In this document: piece after piece, positions 48,760-60,024 of the stretch | Layout of the letters: every line of letters begins with the position of its first letter | Position numbering within the stretch: the stretch's first letter is position 1 | Source of the DNA: Primula veris | Lineage: Eukaryota > Streptophyta > Magnoliopsida > Ericales > Primulaceae | Assembly: GCA_963682055.1 (NCBI GenBank) | Contig: OY821742.1 | Coordinates: 12,059,752 to 12,123,751, forward strand | Length of the DNA stretch: 64,000 bases | Reading direction: 5' to 3' | The notes under the pieces: model-generated | The model's database searches: none | The model's input: the letters and a program-made list of their open reading frames with translations, nothing else | Told to the model about the DNA's origin: nothing | Program-made: the position numbers and the translations under genes

Positions 48760-48890
48760 AAACGATCGGTCGTTTTGGGAAGAAATTGTTCCAGAGACCT
48801 CATTGAAAAAACGATCGGTCATTTTTTCAGAACGATCGGTCGTCTGAAACAAAACGATCGGTCATTTTTACAGTCGATCGGTCGACTGTA
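48760..48890. repeat. 12-mer array in the leader of the extra ORF
   Basis: Five copies of CGATCGGTC-type motifs (three variants end in 'ggtcatttt', one is 'gtcgatcggtcgactg') lie within 130 bp, between the end of RNase H and the ATG of the extra ORF. The same motif array occurs in this element's LTR in the same orientation relative to coding. The position suggests a promoter or protein-binding region for the extra ORF. Confidence 0.85.
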
Positions 48891-48985
48891 AACAGGTTAC
48901 AGAACAAGAATTTTTTGCACTATTTGACACCGATTTGGCAAAAAAAATATATAAAATCAATCACATATATATATATATGTACAAT

Positions 48986-51000
48986 TCACACATCAAACAT
49001 GCCTAACTCTCGTCGAATAAAACAAAATTGTTCCTCGTTAAGGGGTTTTGTAAAAATATCGGCTAATTGCCTATCGGTACTTATATATTCAAGTATAATA
49101 TCCCCTTTTTGAACATGATCCCTTAGAAAATGATGTCGTAAATTTAGATGTTTAGTACGAGAGTGTTGGATCGGATTTTTCGAAAGATTTATTGCACTAG
49201 TATTATCACACAAAATAGGCACACTATCAAAAGATAATTAAAATTCATTTAATTGTTGACGCATCCAAAGGATTTGCGCACAACAACTATCCGCGGCGAC
49301 GTATTCCGCCTCCGCCGTAGAAAGTGCAACCGAATTTTGTTTCTTGCTATGCCAAGAAACTAAAGCGTTTCCTAAAAAATGGCAAGTGCCACTAGTACTT
49401 TTTCTATCTAAACGACAACCGGCAAAGTCAGCGTCGGAATAGCCAAGCAAGTCAAAAGTAGTATCATGTGGATAAAACAATCCTAAGTTACATGTACCTA
49501 TAAGATATCTAAATATGCGCTTAACGGCTATCACATGCGATTCCTTAGGACAAGATTGATACCTAGCACACAAGCAAACACTAAACATGATATCGGGTCT
49601 ACTTGCGGTTAAATATAAGAGGGATCCAATCATACCTCTATATAGCTTTTGGTCTACGCTTTTATCCTATTCATCCTTGTCTAATTTTGTTGCCGGACTC
49701 ATTGGAGTTCCAAGCGGCTTTGCATCGCTCATGTTGAATCGTTTGAGTAAGTCCCTTGTATATTTGGCTTGATTGACGAAAATTCCGTCCTTAGTTTGTT
49801 TGATTTGCAATCCAAGCAAATAGGTAAGTTCGCCCATCATGCTCATCTCGAATCCGCCTTGCATACAATTAGAAAACTCCTCGCACATGCGAGCATTAGT
49901 AGCACCGAAAATGATATCATCAACATAAATTTGAATTAAAAGCATGTCTTTTCCATCTTTTTTAATAAAAAGAGTAGTATCCAATGTACCACGAGAAAAA
50001 CCTTTTTCAATCAAAAATTTACTAAGTCTTTCATACCAAGCCCGGGGTGCTTGTTTTAAACCATAAAGTGCTTTTTGAAGTTTGTAAACATGATCGGGAA
50101 ACTCATGATTTTCAAAACCGGGTGGTTGTTTTACATAAACTTCCTCATTTATAAAACCGTTTAAAAATGCACTTTTAACATCCATTTGAAACAATTTAAA
50201 GCGTTTAAATGAAGCATAAGCAAGCAACATCCTAATGGCTTCTAGTCTAGCTACGGGTGCGTAAGTTTCATCAAAATCGATGCCTTCTTCTTGGTTATAC
50301 CCTTGAGCCACTAGTCTAGCCTTATTTCTAATAACTACCCCGGATTCGTCCATCTTATTACGGAATATCCATTTCGTACCTATGATGGTTTTCTCACGCG
50401 GTCTAGGAACTAAAGTCCATACGTTACTACGCTCGAATTGATTTAATTCGTCATGCATAGCTAATACCCAACTCTCATCGAGTTCTGCTTCATGAATGTT
50501 CTTAGGCTCTAATTGAGACAAGAATGCAAGATGATTAACTAAATTTCTTAATGAAGAACGTGTATGCACTCTTTCTCCCGGGTTACCCAAGATTAATTTT
50601 TGCGGATGTTGATTGGCAAACCTCCATTCTTGAGGCAAATCCTCATGAATGTGTACACTAGATTCTAGGTCCGTTTGAAGTCTCTATATAGTGACTTCTT
50701 CAACAATGGGTTCAACCTCTATACTAGGCGTAATTTCTAAGCTAGATGTAACATGATTAGGAGAAGATGCAATATGAAAAATATCATCATCAATATTATG
50801 AACAATTGATGGTTTATCAATCGTCGGTAAATTCTCATCAAAAGAGACATGTACCGATTCTTCCACCAATAACGTTCTTTTATTAAAAACTCTATACGCT
50901 TTACTCGATGGAGCATATCCGATGAAAATTCCTTCATCGGACTTAGCATCGAATTTTCCTAAATTATGCTTACCATTATTATGAATCGAAAATCTTTTGC
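48986..51000 (-). pseudogene. pol: copia-4 pol: integrase end, RT and RNase H
   Basis: One minus-strand frame runs almost unbroken. Integrase C-terminus: [83 protein letters not shown] and the catalytic YVDD at 49916-49927. RNase H: YSDADFAGCRLDRKSTSG, SKKQNSVALSTAEAEY and CDNTSAINLSKN, ending near ADIFTKPL. Three in-frame stops interrupt it (near 50684, 49665 and 49238); no frameshift was seen after the junction. The few lesions suggest a fairly recent loss of function. Confidence 0.9.
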
Positions 51001-52078
51001 ATTGCTCTTTGGTAAGTTGCACCGGCATTTTTTAATCCAAATGGCATCACCTTATAACAGTAGATACCTTTAGGTGTGAGAAAGGCGGTCATCTCTTCAT
51101 CTCACGGATCCATGTGAATTTGATTATACCCAGACGATCCATCCATGAACGACAAAGTTTCATGCCCAGTTTTAGCATCAACCATGAGTTCGGTTATTGG
51201 TAGCGGAAACTCATCTTTAGGACATGCATTGTTGAGGTCTCAAAAGTCAACGCATATGCGAATCTGTCCATTCTTCTTCTTTACAGGAACTATGCTTGAG
51301 ATCCATGTTGGATATTTGACTTCTCTTATGAACCCGGCCTCAATGAGCTTGTTAACCTCCACCTCAATTTGTTGAACCAATTCTGCTCGAAATCTCTGTT
51401 GAGGTTGCGTAACTGGTCATGCTCCATGTTTTACTGCTAGGTGGTGAACTGCTATTTTTGGGTCAAGCCCTGGCATTTCTTCATACCTCCAAGCAAAGAC
51501 ATCTTTGAAATCCTTAAGCAGTTCGATGTAGTCCTCTTGATCTTTATCAGTTAATAGTGCACTTAAGTATATCGGTTGCGGATCGTCCAGTGTGCCAAGA
51601 TTTACTTCTTTTAATTCATCAACAGTGGATTGGACGCCTTCTTCAAATTCTTCTGGTGCCTCTTCTTCATCTCCCTCAACTTGCTCGTCCTCATCCGTGA
51701 GAGTGATGTGGTATGATGTAATTTTCAAGTTTTCTAATTGCAATATATCTTCATCCTCTACATACTTCACAGTTCTCTTATAGTGCTTTCGAGCAGACCA
51801 AGTTTTCCTGGTAGATGCCCCCAGTCACTTGAATACTGATTTCTTTCTTGACTACCTTTGAGATATTAAAACTATTTTTCTTGCATGTAAGCGTTTTAAA
51901 ACTGGCCCTCTTTTCCTCATCCATATTTTTGATGATTTTTTTTGTCCACTTGAACACCTCGTGATCACTAAGCTTCGTTTTATGTTTAGCCTATCGAATA
52001 CTGAAGGCAAAGTTTGGTGTGAGTGTAGTCGTTGAAAGACGGACCGTCTCTTGCATGATTTTTGACAAGGTTCAAAAT
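50990..52078 (-). pseudogene. pol: Tat/Ogre-type gypsy: linker and N-terminal RT, truncated
   Basis: On the minus strand, an acidic linker (DEDEQVEGDEEEAPEEFEEG) is followed by DVFAWRYEEMPGLDP and HHLAVKHGA, then RT blocks RFRAELVQQIEVEVNKLIEAG, WISSIVPVKKKNGQIRICVDF, GYNQIHMDP and [17 protein letters not shown]. This is the Tat/Ogre/Athila type. RT ends before its YVDD box at a junction with copia-4 near 50990. At least three stops lie at Arg- or Trp-like positions in 51095-51420. The left end (52078) is the gypsy-B insertion point. Confidence 0.85.
52074..52078. repeat. Target site duplication of gypsy-B, left copy
   Basis: AAAAT directly before the 5' LTR; the same five bases follow the 3' LTR at 62387-62391. 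Confidence 0.95.
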
Positions 52079-53972
52079 TGTAACATCCCGTATTTTTATA
52101 AATGGTTTTATTTATGATTTAATTTATCCAAAAACGTTTTCTTCAAAATTTTACCAAAAACCGGTCACTCGACTAATTTTTTAACCAAAAACCGAAACTC
52201 TTCCGAAAAACTTTATTTTAAAAACCTGTTACTAATTTTACTAATAAAAAGGACCCAATAGATTTGTTTCTAAAGATTTGTTATTTTTGAGTAGTAAAAC
52301 TATATTTTTGGATTAAGCGTTAACTTTTAGAACTTTGGGGACCAAATAGTTCGTTACCTCAAACTATATCAAAACAGCTTTTTATAAACCTTCCAGCCAC
52401 TTTTCAAAAGCAAAAACCAGCAAAATACAGAAGAGAGAGAGAGAAGAAGAGAGAAAAAGAAGAAGAAGAAGAAGAGGAAAAGGAAACCACCGTTAGCGGG
52501 CTTATACCGGAAGCATCTCCTCTACGCACTAAGGTAACGGGGGTTATCCATTGCGACTAGACGAGGGTGTATGTTAGGTTTTGGTTTTGTGTTTATTATA
52601 AATTGGGGGTTTTGCCGTTTATATTAATTGTGTTCTTAAATTGTTAATTGGGGTTATTTGTTGTGGTTTTAGTTCCATTATTTAAATTGTAGAGGTTGAA
52701 GCCTTAGATATATTTATTTCGAATTAGCGAGATTATGGATGGGTTTGCATGATTTATTAGTTGTTTATGGGATTATATAGTTGTTGATGGTATTGGATAA
52801 ATTTATGTTGAATAATGGTGAATTGTAGTTTATGCATGCAAGGTGTTTGTTAAAATGCCCGAATGGAATTTTATGTTATTGGAGTTGTTTGGCTAGTTGC
52901 GAATTTAGTACATATGGTTATGTGTTATGTTGTATTACGTTACGTGACGTATGAGATGGTGTTAATTGATTAGTATAATATTATTGGCCGAGGCCGTATG
53001 AGAATGTGTTATTTGCGTGGATTTATATTATTGGCCGAGGCCTTGTGTGTTAGCTGTAGTGGCAATGGTCTCTGTCTCTCCCTAATTCCGGGGACAGAAG
53101 ACGGCCGAGGGGATAGGGAATGACTCGTCTTACGGACCGGGGCGAGTGGCGTGAGAGGTCCCAGTGTGCACTATTTACTTTTATGTTGCAATGGTCTATG
53201 TCTCTCCCTAATTCCGGGGACATATGACGGCCGAAGGGATAGGGAATGACTCGTCTTACGGACTGGGGCGAGTGGCGTGAGAGGTCCAAGTGCGCACTAT
53301 AAATCTACTTTTATGTTGCAATGGTCTATGTCTCTCCCTAATTCCGGGGACATATGACGGCCGAAGGGATAGGGAATGACCTACCTTACGGACCGGGGTA
53401 GGTGGCGTGAGAGGTCCATGTATGCTTAGATGTATGTTGATGTTAGTTAATTTATTTAATTTATCGTAGTTGTAGAATGTCGTTATATTCTTTTTGATTC
53501 GTAGATTATCGTAGTTGTAGAATGTCATTATATTTCGTTTTATACGTCGTTTATCGTAGTTGTAGAATTTGTGAGTTCTTGCATTTATGGGATAGAGTGA
53601 CGGTATTTGTGGTGCCGTCCCGTCTAGTTAGGTGCGTGGGACTCACCGTTACAATTTTTGTCTTTCAGGTACAAATTAGCTTGAGGCGTTGGCTAGGTGC
53701 ATTAACGCGGTATTGCATGGGTTCGGGCTTTTGCTTTCTTTTCATGTATATTTTATTTTGAGGTTGTAGCCTGCGGGCAATTTACATTCGTTTATTTTAT
53801 CTCGTCTTGTAGCCGCGTTTGGCAAATACTTTTATTTATTGTTTTATTGTTCCTTTAGCTCGCAACTCTTTTCTTTTAAAAATTTTAAATTCGTACCAAC
53901 AGGTTTCGTTTTCCTTTTATTTAAAAAGGTCATGCCTCGATGTCCGTGTCTTTTGGATTTTGGGGCGTGACA
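52079..53972 (+). repeat. gypsy-B 5' LTR
   Basis: TGTAACATCCCG...GGGGCGTGACA, 1894 bp. It contains a GA/GAA microsatellite at about 52432-52485, three tandem units of roughly 125-130 bp at about 53064-53425 with hairpins at 53123-53147, 53249-53273 and 53379-53403, and a TATA-like 'tataaat' at about 53298 between the second and third units. It probably supplies the element promoter. Confidence 0.96.
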
Positions 53973-53975
53973 AGT

Positions 53976-53987
53976 TGGTATCAGAGC
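53976..53987 (+). other. Primer binding site of gypsy-B
   Basis: TGGTATCAGAGC three bases after the 5' LTR; complementary to initiator tRNA-Met. Confidence 0.92.
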
Positions 53988-54609
53988 TAACTAGGTTCTT
54001 GTATACTTTGGGACGACGGGAAGATGGGTAACCATTGGACCAAGATCCATTGTATCAATTTTTACAAAACTTTTTCCAAAAACTCTATCTTTTCTAAAAG
54101 CGGGGGGTTGCATTTAGCTTAAGTCATGTAGCTAGAATTTAGTAGTAGTTGATGAAAGGAAAGTTCACATGTGAGGCAAGTTGGGGACAGTGAGGACGCT
54201 TGTTGATCCCGGCTCGCCGAACTAGTGAATAGACCTTTCGTCGGTATGGGTGAAGGAATACCTTAGCGATGTGGAATTCTAGAGTATGCGAGGACGCTCG
54301 GGTGCTTTAGGATAACGTATCGTGATGGGTTATCCCTCGCTCTTTTGTGTTGTTTGTATGCGTGTGTGGATTGAAATAGTGTGTATGAGGTGTGAGTTCA
54401 CATGTCTAGTAGTAGCGGTGTATTAAAGTGCGAAAATTGTGAAGTTGATGATTTTACGTAGTGCGTTTCCATATTATTATTAACATGTGTGTTAATGTAC
54501 ATTTTATGCGAATGGATGTTGATCGTAATAAGTTTGTGGACTTAAATGGCTTATTTGTGTAATATATGCCATGTAGGATTTTACGAGTGTTGAGAAATTT
54601 TGCGTTTTT

Positions 54610-55135
54610 GAATCTTTATTTTCTGCAGAAAAACGATCGGTCGTTTGCCCAAAACGATCGGTCGAAATTTTTCTGTCCCTCTGGAAGAAATTGCACCAAA
54701 AACGATCGGTCGTTTGCCCAAAACGATCGGTCGGAATTTTTCTGACTCTCTGGAAGAATTCTTACCAAAAACGATCGATCGTTTTCCCAAAACGATCGGT
54801 CGAAATTTTGGTGATCTCACTGGAAGAATCTTGATCCAAAACGATCGGTCGTTTTGTCCAAAACGATCGGTCGTGTTCTGGCGATTTTGCTATTTTTCTC
54901 GTTATACTTCAAACGCTCATAACTTCTTCGTTTTAACTCCGATTCTGATTCCGCTTGAAGCGTTGGCTTCGTTTTTCAGTACTCTATCTTTCTGGCGTTT
55001 CAGAATTTTCATTTTCTATTTTTGGAAAAGTCAAGGCGTTTTATCGTCGAAATTGAGAATTCGTAAAAATCAGTTTTTGAACCTTAGAAAGTTTGATTAA
55101 GCGATTGATTTGTAAACCGAGCTTTTATCATGTAT
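54610..55135 (+). repeat. gypsy-B leader module with 12-mer array
   Basis: Eight ACGATCGGTCG motifs (one 'cgatcgatcg') come in pairs at 54628-54875, separated by 'ctggaagaatt'-type spacers. Then comes about 250 bp containing 'ctcgttatacttc', 'cataacttcttcgttttaa', 'ttccgcttgaagcgttggct' and 'cgagcttttatcatg'. The same blocks, in the same internal order, occur in the copia-1 and copia-4 LTRs but inverted relative to coding direction. The translated peptide repeat from this region (KTIGRNFS) is a by-product, not a protein. Confidence 0.88.
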
Positions 55136-55191
55136 GAATATACATGTACGAGTAGTAGTGTCGAGTAAAACAACTAGATTGTCGGTTTTAA

Positions 55192-58100
55192 ATGTATGTA
55201 GTAATGGCTATTACTACAAGGACTGGTGGAAGGAGACCAGCTACACGCGGGGGCGCATCACCATCAAGCGGTGCGGCTACCCGAGGTGGAGCAAATGTAA
55301 GAGGAGGAAGAGCTCCAAGGGGACGGGGAACAACTCGAGGAAGAAGGGCTACTAGAGGTCGTGGGGGAAGAGGTAACACTAATGCCCTACTACCTGAGCA
55401 ACCCGAGGCGGAGGTAGAGGTTGAGAATGTTGATGAGGAAGTGAATGTGGAAGAAGAAGAGACCTCTGCACCGGAACCGGAAACGGTCAATGCTAATCAA
55501 GTGATGACCGACCCTCAGAAGGTGGTGCAAATGATGGTGCAGAATGCACAAGCTGGGAGTTCAAGCAACAATGGATTGCTTAACTTCACCCGATTGGGGG
55601 CTCCGACTTTCGATGGGTTAGGTGAACCATCCATAGCTGAGGGATGGGTGGATGAAATGGAGAAATATTTATCGGCTGCAGGAATAGTAAATGGGGAGCA
55701 AAGGATGAATATGGCTCAGTTTCACCTAAAGGGTGAAGCACGGAAGTGGTGGTTGGGAATTGTGGATACATACGACATAAGCAACTTCGAATGGAACGAG
55801 TTCATCGAATTGTTTAATCGACAGTTCCTTCCAGATTCCTATAAGGATGAAATGAGGAGGCGTTTTGAGGAATTGTATCAAGGGGGTATGACCGTTCAAG
55901 CATACCAGCTAAAGTTTACCTCACTCTCGAGGTATGCCCCAGAATCTGTTATAGGGGGTGCAGAAAGATGTAGGAGATTCATGAAGGGGTTGAATCCGAC
56001 CATCTCGTTACAATTGGCATCGGCTCGACATGTCAACTATAATGAATTGGTAAAATCAGCCCAAGCTGTGGAAGGAGCTCTACTCCATAACAAGCGAATC
56101 GCGGAGAAGTCGAAAGCCGGAAATGCTCCGAGGGAAGATAAAAAGCGGACTTGGGATGTGGCGAATAATTCGCGATTTCAACAACCGGGAAGAGGAGAGA
56201 GGAATTTTAACCCACCGCCGACAAACGTCGTGATAAGGGGAGCGTGTTTCCACTGTGGAGACGCGAGCCATCGACAATTCGAGTGCCCTAGGGTCCAATG
56301 TAGGACTTGCAACCGATTTGGACATACGGCAAGGGTTTGTCCCGGGGGACAAGGAAGAATCGACACCAACCGACCCTTTAACCAACCTAGGTTGCCACCA
56401 CCACCACCAAGAGGACCAGGATTCGTACCACCACATCAATTACCTGGGAACCAAGGGGGAGGGTCTCGAGGTAACCACCAAGGAGGGGGAAACCGTGGGA
56501 ACTATCGAGGAGGCTATCAGGGCCCGGGAAACCGAGGAAATCATGGAGGAAATCGAGGACCGCAAGGAAACCCACCAATTCAAGCTCGTCTATTTGCCTT
56601 GCCACAGTTGCCAAACCAAGGAGATCCGGCAAATGTACAAGGTATGGTTCTTGTGTGCTCATCTTGGGCACATGTTCTTTTCGATACGGGGGCGTCGCGT
56701 TCTTTTATATCTAGAAGTCTAGTTGCGTCTTTGTCATTAGAAATTGGGGTTCTAGAGAACCCGATTGTTGTAGAGACTCCTGTTGGGGGTCGAGTTGTGT
56801 TGGACCGAGTGTGTCGGTCTTGTGAGATGGTGGTCGCGGACCACGTGTTTATATTTGATTTAATTGTTATAGAGATGTCGGGGTTCGACGTGATTCTTGG
56901 AATGGACTGGTTGGTTCATTTCAACTCTTTCATCGATTGTGTTCGACGAAAGGTTTTCCTTACAACTTCATCTGGAGATGAGGTGTTCTTTCAAGGGGAA
57001 AGGGACTCTACCCTTTCTTCTATTCCATATTATTCCAAGCGGGTTGTGGGCAACCTGTCTTGTCTTTTGGCTAATCTCTCGATAGTGGATAACGACGAAG
57101 AAGTGGAAATGTGGCCACGCGTAGTGGACGAATTTCGAGATGTGTTTCCGAAGGATCTACCGGGGTTGCCACCGAAGAGAGGGTTAGACTTTTCTATCGA
57201 CCTGGTACCGGGAACGGCACCCGTAGCCATCTCCCCGTACCGTTTGGCTCCAGCAGAGTTGAAAGAGTTAAGTAAGCAGTTAGAAGAACTGCTAGAGAAG
57301 GGGTTTATTAGGCGGAGTACGTCACCGTGGGCGGCACCGGCCTTATTTGTGCAAAAGAAAGATGGATCGATGAGGATGTGCATCGACTATCGAAAGCTAA
57401 ATAGGGTGACTGTTAAGAATAAGTACCCACTGCCTCGAATTGACGATTTGTTTGACCAACTGAAAGGAGCGACGTTCTTTTCAAAAATCGACTTGCGATC
57501 AGGCTATCACCAATTGAGGGTGAAGGATGAGGATATTTCGAAAACGGCCTTTAGGACCCGGTATGGTCACTATGAGTTTGTGGTCATGCCGTTCAGGTTA
57601 ACTAATGCGCCGGCAGCATTTATGGAGTTAATGAACCGAATCTTTAAGGAGTATCTCGACAAGTTCGTGGTGGTCTTCGTCGACGATATTTTGATTTACT
57701 CGAGTTCAAGAGAGGAACACGAGGAGCATCTCCGTTTAGCGTTGCTCACGTTGAGGGAGCACCAACTTTACGGAAAATTCAGCAAATGTGAGTTTTGGCT
57801 AAATGAGGTGAAATTTCTTGGACATGTGATCTCGGAAGAAGGGGTAAAGGTGGATGCGACGAAAATTGAGGCGGTTTCGAATTGGACACAACCGAAGAAT
57901 GTGTTCGAGATTCGAAGTTTCTTGGGGTTAGCGGGGTACTATCGACGGTTCGTCAAGGATTTCTCTAAGTTAGCGACTCCAATGACTTACCTTACCAAGA
58001 AAGGGGTGAAGTTCGTGTGGAGTGAGGCTTGCGAGAAAGCTTTCCTAGAGCTCAAAAAGCGGTTGACTAGTTCTCCCATACTAGTTATTCCCGAGCAAGG

Positions 58101-60024
58101 AAAGGGTTATCAAGTGTATTGCGATGCATCGAAAGAAGGCTTGGGTTGCGTCTTGATGCAAGACGGAAAGGTTATCGCATATGCTTCGCGACAACTAAAG
58201 ATTCACGAAAAGAACTATCCGACTCATGACCTAGAGCTAGCGGCAATAGTTCATGCGTTGAAGATATGGAGGCATTATCTGTTCGGAGAAAGGTTCGAAG
58301 TGTTCTCGGATCATAAGAGCTTAGGGCATATCTTTACTCAACGTGATCTAAATATGCGACAACGACGATGGATGGAATATTTGGAACAGTACGACTACGA
58401 CTTGCACTATCATCCGGGAAAGGCCAATGTAGTGGCGGATGCTTTGAGTCGAAAGTCCCATGCGACCTTAGCGCATGTGGCGATCGAGGAATGGAGGATG
58501 ATGGGAAAAGTGAACGAGTTCGACTTGGAGTTGGGACATGTTAATGGGGGGACTTTGTACACAATAGTGGTACAACCGGAACTTCTAAGTAGGGTTCTAG
58601 AAGCACAAGATGGGAACGAGAAAGTGGAGAGCTATGAGAACCAGATGGGTTCTAGCGAAGGATTAGAGGGTTGGACGAAAGGAACCGATGGAGGACTACG
58701 CTTTAAGGGAAGGACTTATGTGACAGAAAACATGAGGAACGAGGTAGTAAAGGAGTTTCATCACTCCCGATTAGCCGTTCATCCCGGCGGGACGAAAATG
58801 TATCACGATGTGAAGAGACAATTTTGGTGGCCCGGAATGAAACGAGATGTAGCTTCATATGTTAGCAAGTGCCTAACTTGCCAGCAAGTGAAGGCAGAAC
58901 ACCAAAGGCCGGCGGGTATGCTCCAACCTTTACCGGTGGCGGAATGGAAGTGGGAAAGGATAGCAATGGATTTTGTGACCAACTTACCTAAGTCGGTAGG
59001 TGGGAATGACGCTGTGTGGGTTGTGGTCGACCGTTTAACCAAATCCGCACACTTCATTGCAATCAAGATGACGAATTCCGTGGAAATCTTGGGACGGAAG
59101 TATATTAAGGAAATCGTTAGACTTCATGGGGTGCCGATTTCGATAGTATCGGATCGAGACGCGAGGTTTGTGTCGAGGTTCTGGGGTGCATTGCAAAATG
59201 CCTTAGGGACCAAGTTGACAATGAGTACGGCGTTTCATCCCCAAACGGATGGACAATCGGAGCGGACTATCCAAGTGCTAGAGGATATGTTGCGCGCATG
59301 TGTGAACGACTTTAAGGGAGGTTGGGAGAACCATCTACCCTTGGTTGAGTTTGCATATAATAATAGCTTTCAAGCTAGTATTGGCATGGCACCTTTCGAG
59401 GCTTTATACGGGCGGCCGTGTAGGTCTCCGGTGTGTTGGACCGAGGTGGGAGAAGCGGAAATGTTAGGACCGCAATTGGTTCAAGAAACGACAGAAAAGA
59501 TTAAGTTAATTCGGCAAAGGCTTGAGACTGCCCGAAGTAGGCAAAAGAGTTATGCGGATAAGAGGAGGAGACCTTTGGAGTTCGAAAAGGGGGATCAAGT
59601 ATTTTTGCGAGTTTCGCCCAGAAAGGGGATTATGAGGTTTGGCTCTAAAGGGAAGTTGAGCCCGAGATTTATCGGACCATTTGAGATCGTGGACCGAGTT
59701 GGAGAAGTTGCTTACCGGTTGGACTTGCCACCAAAGTTGGCGGGGGTTCACCCGGTGTTCCATGTGTCGATGTTGAAAAAGTATCATCACGACCCTTCAC
59801 ACGTGGTGGACTTTGAAGACATTGAGGTTAGTGCGGATGTGACCTACGAAGTGGGACCTATGAGGATTATCGATGTGCAAGAGAAGGAACTTCGAGGAAA
59901 TACTATTAGATTGGTAAAGGTGATTTGGAAACACCACGGGGCCGAGGAGGCAACTTGGGAACGCGAGGATGAGATGAAGAGGAAATATCCTAATCTCGAC
60001 TTTTCTTTAGGTACTTTTCTTTAA
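55192..60024 (+). CDS. gag-pol: gypsy-B gag-pol polyprotein
   Basis: 1610 codons, uninterrupted. The first ATG is 55192; the Met at residue 5 (55204) aligns with the likely start in gypsy-A. Order: Arg/Gly-rich N-terminus (about 10-70); capsid (about 140-300, [28 protein letters not shown]); two CCHC knuckles (C352-C365 and C370-C383); protease DTGA at 498-501; RT with [11 protein letters not shown] and FVDD at 829-832; RNase H ([28 protein letters not shown]); integrase with H1191, H1197, C1227, C1230 and the D1260, D1321, E1357 triad (35 residues between the last two); GPF motif; and a chromodomain-like end ([14 protein letters not shown]). Residue 802 is Arg in MPFRLTNAP, where the gypsy-A copy has Gly. 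It makes particles, copies the RNA and integrates the DNA; the chromodomain class is known for targeting heterochromatin. Confidence 0.97.
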   Translation: MYVVMAITTRTGGRRPATRGGASPSSGAATRGGANVRGGRAPRGRGTTRGRRATRGRGGRGNTNALLPEQPEAEVEVENVDEEVNVEEEETSAPEPETVNANQVMTDPQKVVQMMVQNAQAGSSSNNGLLNFTRLGAPTFDGLGEPSIAEGWVDEMEKYLSAAGIVNGEQRMNMAQFHLKGEARKWWLGIVDTYDISNFEWNEFIELFNRQFLPDSYKDEMRRRFEELYQGGMTVQAYQLKFTSLSRYAPESVIGGAERCRRFMKGLNPTISLQLASARHVNYNELVKSAQAVEGALLHNKRIAEKSKAGNAPREDKKRTWDVANNSRFQQPGRGERNFNPPPTNVVIRGACFHCGDASHRQFECPRVQCRTCNRFGHTARVCPGGQGRIDTNRPFNQPRLPPPPPRGPGFVPPHQLPGNQGGGSRGNHQGGGNRGNYRGGYQGPGNRGNHGGNRGPQGNPPIQARLFALPQLPNQGDPANVQGMVLVCSSWAHVLFDTGASRSFISRSLVASLSLEIGVLENPIVVETPVGGRVVLDRVCRSCEMVVADHVFIFDLIVIEMSGFDVILGMDWLVHFNSFIDCVRRKVFLTTSSGDEVFFQGERDSTLSSIPYYSKRVVGNLSCLLANLSIVDNDEEVEMWPRVVDEFRDVFPKDLPGLPPKRGLDFSIDLVPGTAPVAISPYRLAPAELKELSKQLEELLEKGFIRRSTSPWAAPALFVQKKDGSMRMCIDYRKLNRVTVKNKYPLPRIDDLFDQLKGATFFSKIDLRSGYHQLRVKDEDISKTAFRTRYGHYEFVVMPFRLTNAPAAFMELMNRIFKEYLDKFVVVFVDDILIYSSSREEHEEHLRLALLTLREHQLYGKFSKCEFWLNEVKFLGHVISEEGVKVDATKIEAVSNWTQPKNVFEIRSFLGLAGYYRRFVKDFSKLATPMTYLTKKGVKFVWSEACEKAFLELKKRLTSSPILVIPEQGKGYQVYCDASKEGLGCVLMQDGKVIAYASRQLKIHEKNYPTHDLELAAIVHALKIWRHYLFGERFEVFSDHKSLGHIFTQRDLNMRQRRWMEYLEQYDYDLHYHPGKANVVADALSRKSHATLAHVAIEEWRMMGKVNEFDLELGHVNGGTLYTIVVQPELLSRVLEAQDGNEKVESYENQMGSSEGLEGWTKGTDGGLRFKGRTYVTENMRNEVVKEFHHSRLAVHPGGTKMYHDVKRQFWWPGMKRDVASYVSKCLTCQQVKAEHQRPAGMLQPLPVAEWKWERIAMDFVTNLPKSVGGNDAVWVVVDRLTKSAHFIAIKMTNSVEILGRKYIKEIVRLHGVPISIVSDRDARFVSRFWGALQNALGTKLTMSTAFHPQTDGQSERTIQVLEDMLRACVNDFKGGWENHLPLVEFAYNNSFQASIGMAPFEALYGRPCRSPVCWTEVGEAEMLGPQLVQETTEKIKLIRQRLETARSRQKSYADKRRRPLEFEKGDQVFLRVSPRKGIMRFGSKGKLSPRFIGPFEIVDRVGEVAYRLDLPPKLAGVHPVFHVSMLKKYHHDPSHVVDFEDIEVSADVTYEVGPMRIIDVQEKELRGNTIRLVKVIWKHHGAEEATWEREDEMKRKYPNLDFSLGTFL

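Larger units (their letters stand above)
45433..50990 (-). mobile_element. copia-4: 3' half of a SIRE-like copia with extra ORF
   Basis: Minus-strand order: integrase C-terminus, RT, RNase H, a leader with 12-mer array, an extra ORF of about 450 codons, a 3' UTR with 'gatgtcaaagggggagaaatacc', polypurine tract and 3' LTR. The 5' LTR, gag, protease and most of integrase are missing; at about 50990 the sequence changes abruptly to a Tat-type RT. The layout (pol, extra ORF, PPT, LTR) and the pol type are those of the SIRE/Maximus group. The LTR is closely related to the copia-1 LTRs. Confidence 0.88.

Noticed and set aside
53050..53528. Frames with repeated 'DLSRHSPQSVRRV' peptides in the gypsy LTR (again at 61464-61942)
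   Set aside because: They are translations of the three tandem LTR units on the antisense strand and carry no known domain.
52079..53972. Possibility that the two identical gypsy-B LTRs are an assembly duplication
   Set aside because: Flanks differ on each side, the internal region is complete and a 5 bp target duplication is present, as expected for a real young insertion.
54628..54875. CRISPR-like appearance of regularly spaced short repeats
   Set aside because: Repeats are 11-12 bp with related, not unique, spacers, within a plant retrotransposon; no cas genes.
54645..55100. 151-codon frame with repeated KTIGRNF peptides
   Set aside because: The repeat comes from the 12-mer array in the gypsy-B leader; similar frames appear on the opposite coding strand in copia LTRs with different peptides, so no protein is conserved.
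55188..55490. 100-codon antisense frame rich in Ser/Pro
   Set aside because: It is the shadow of the Arg/Gly-rich gag N-terminus on the opposite strand. The same applies to 18410-18694, 56387-56671 and other frames antisense to gag-pol.
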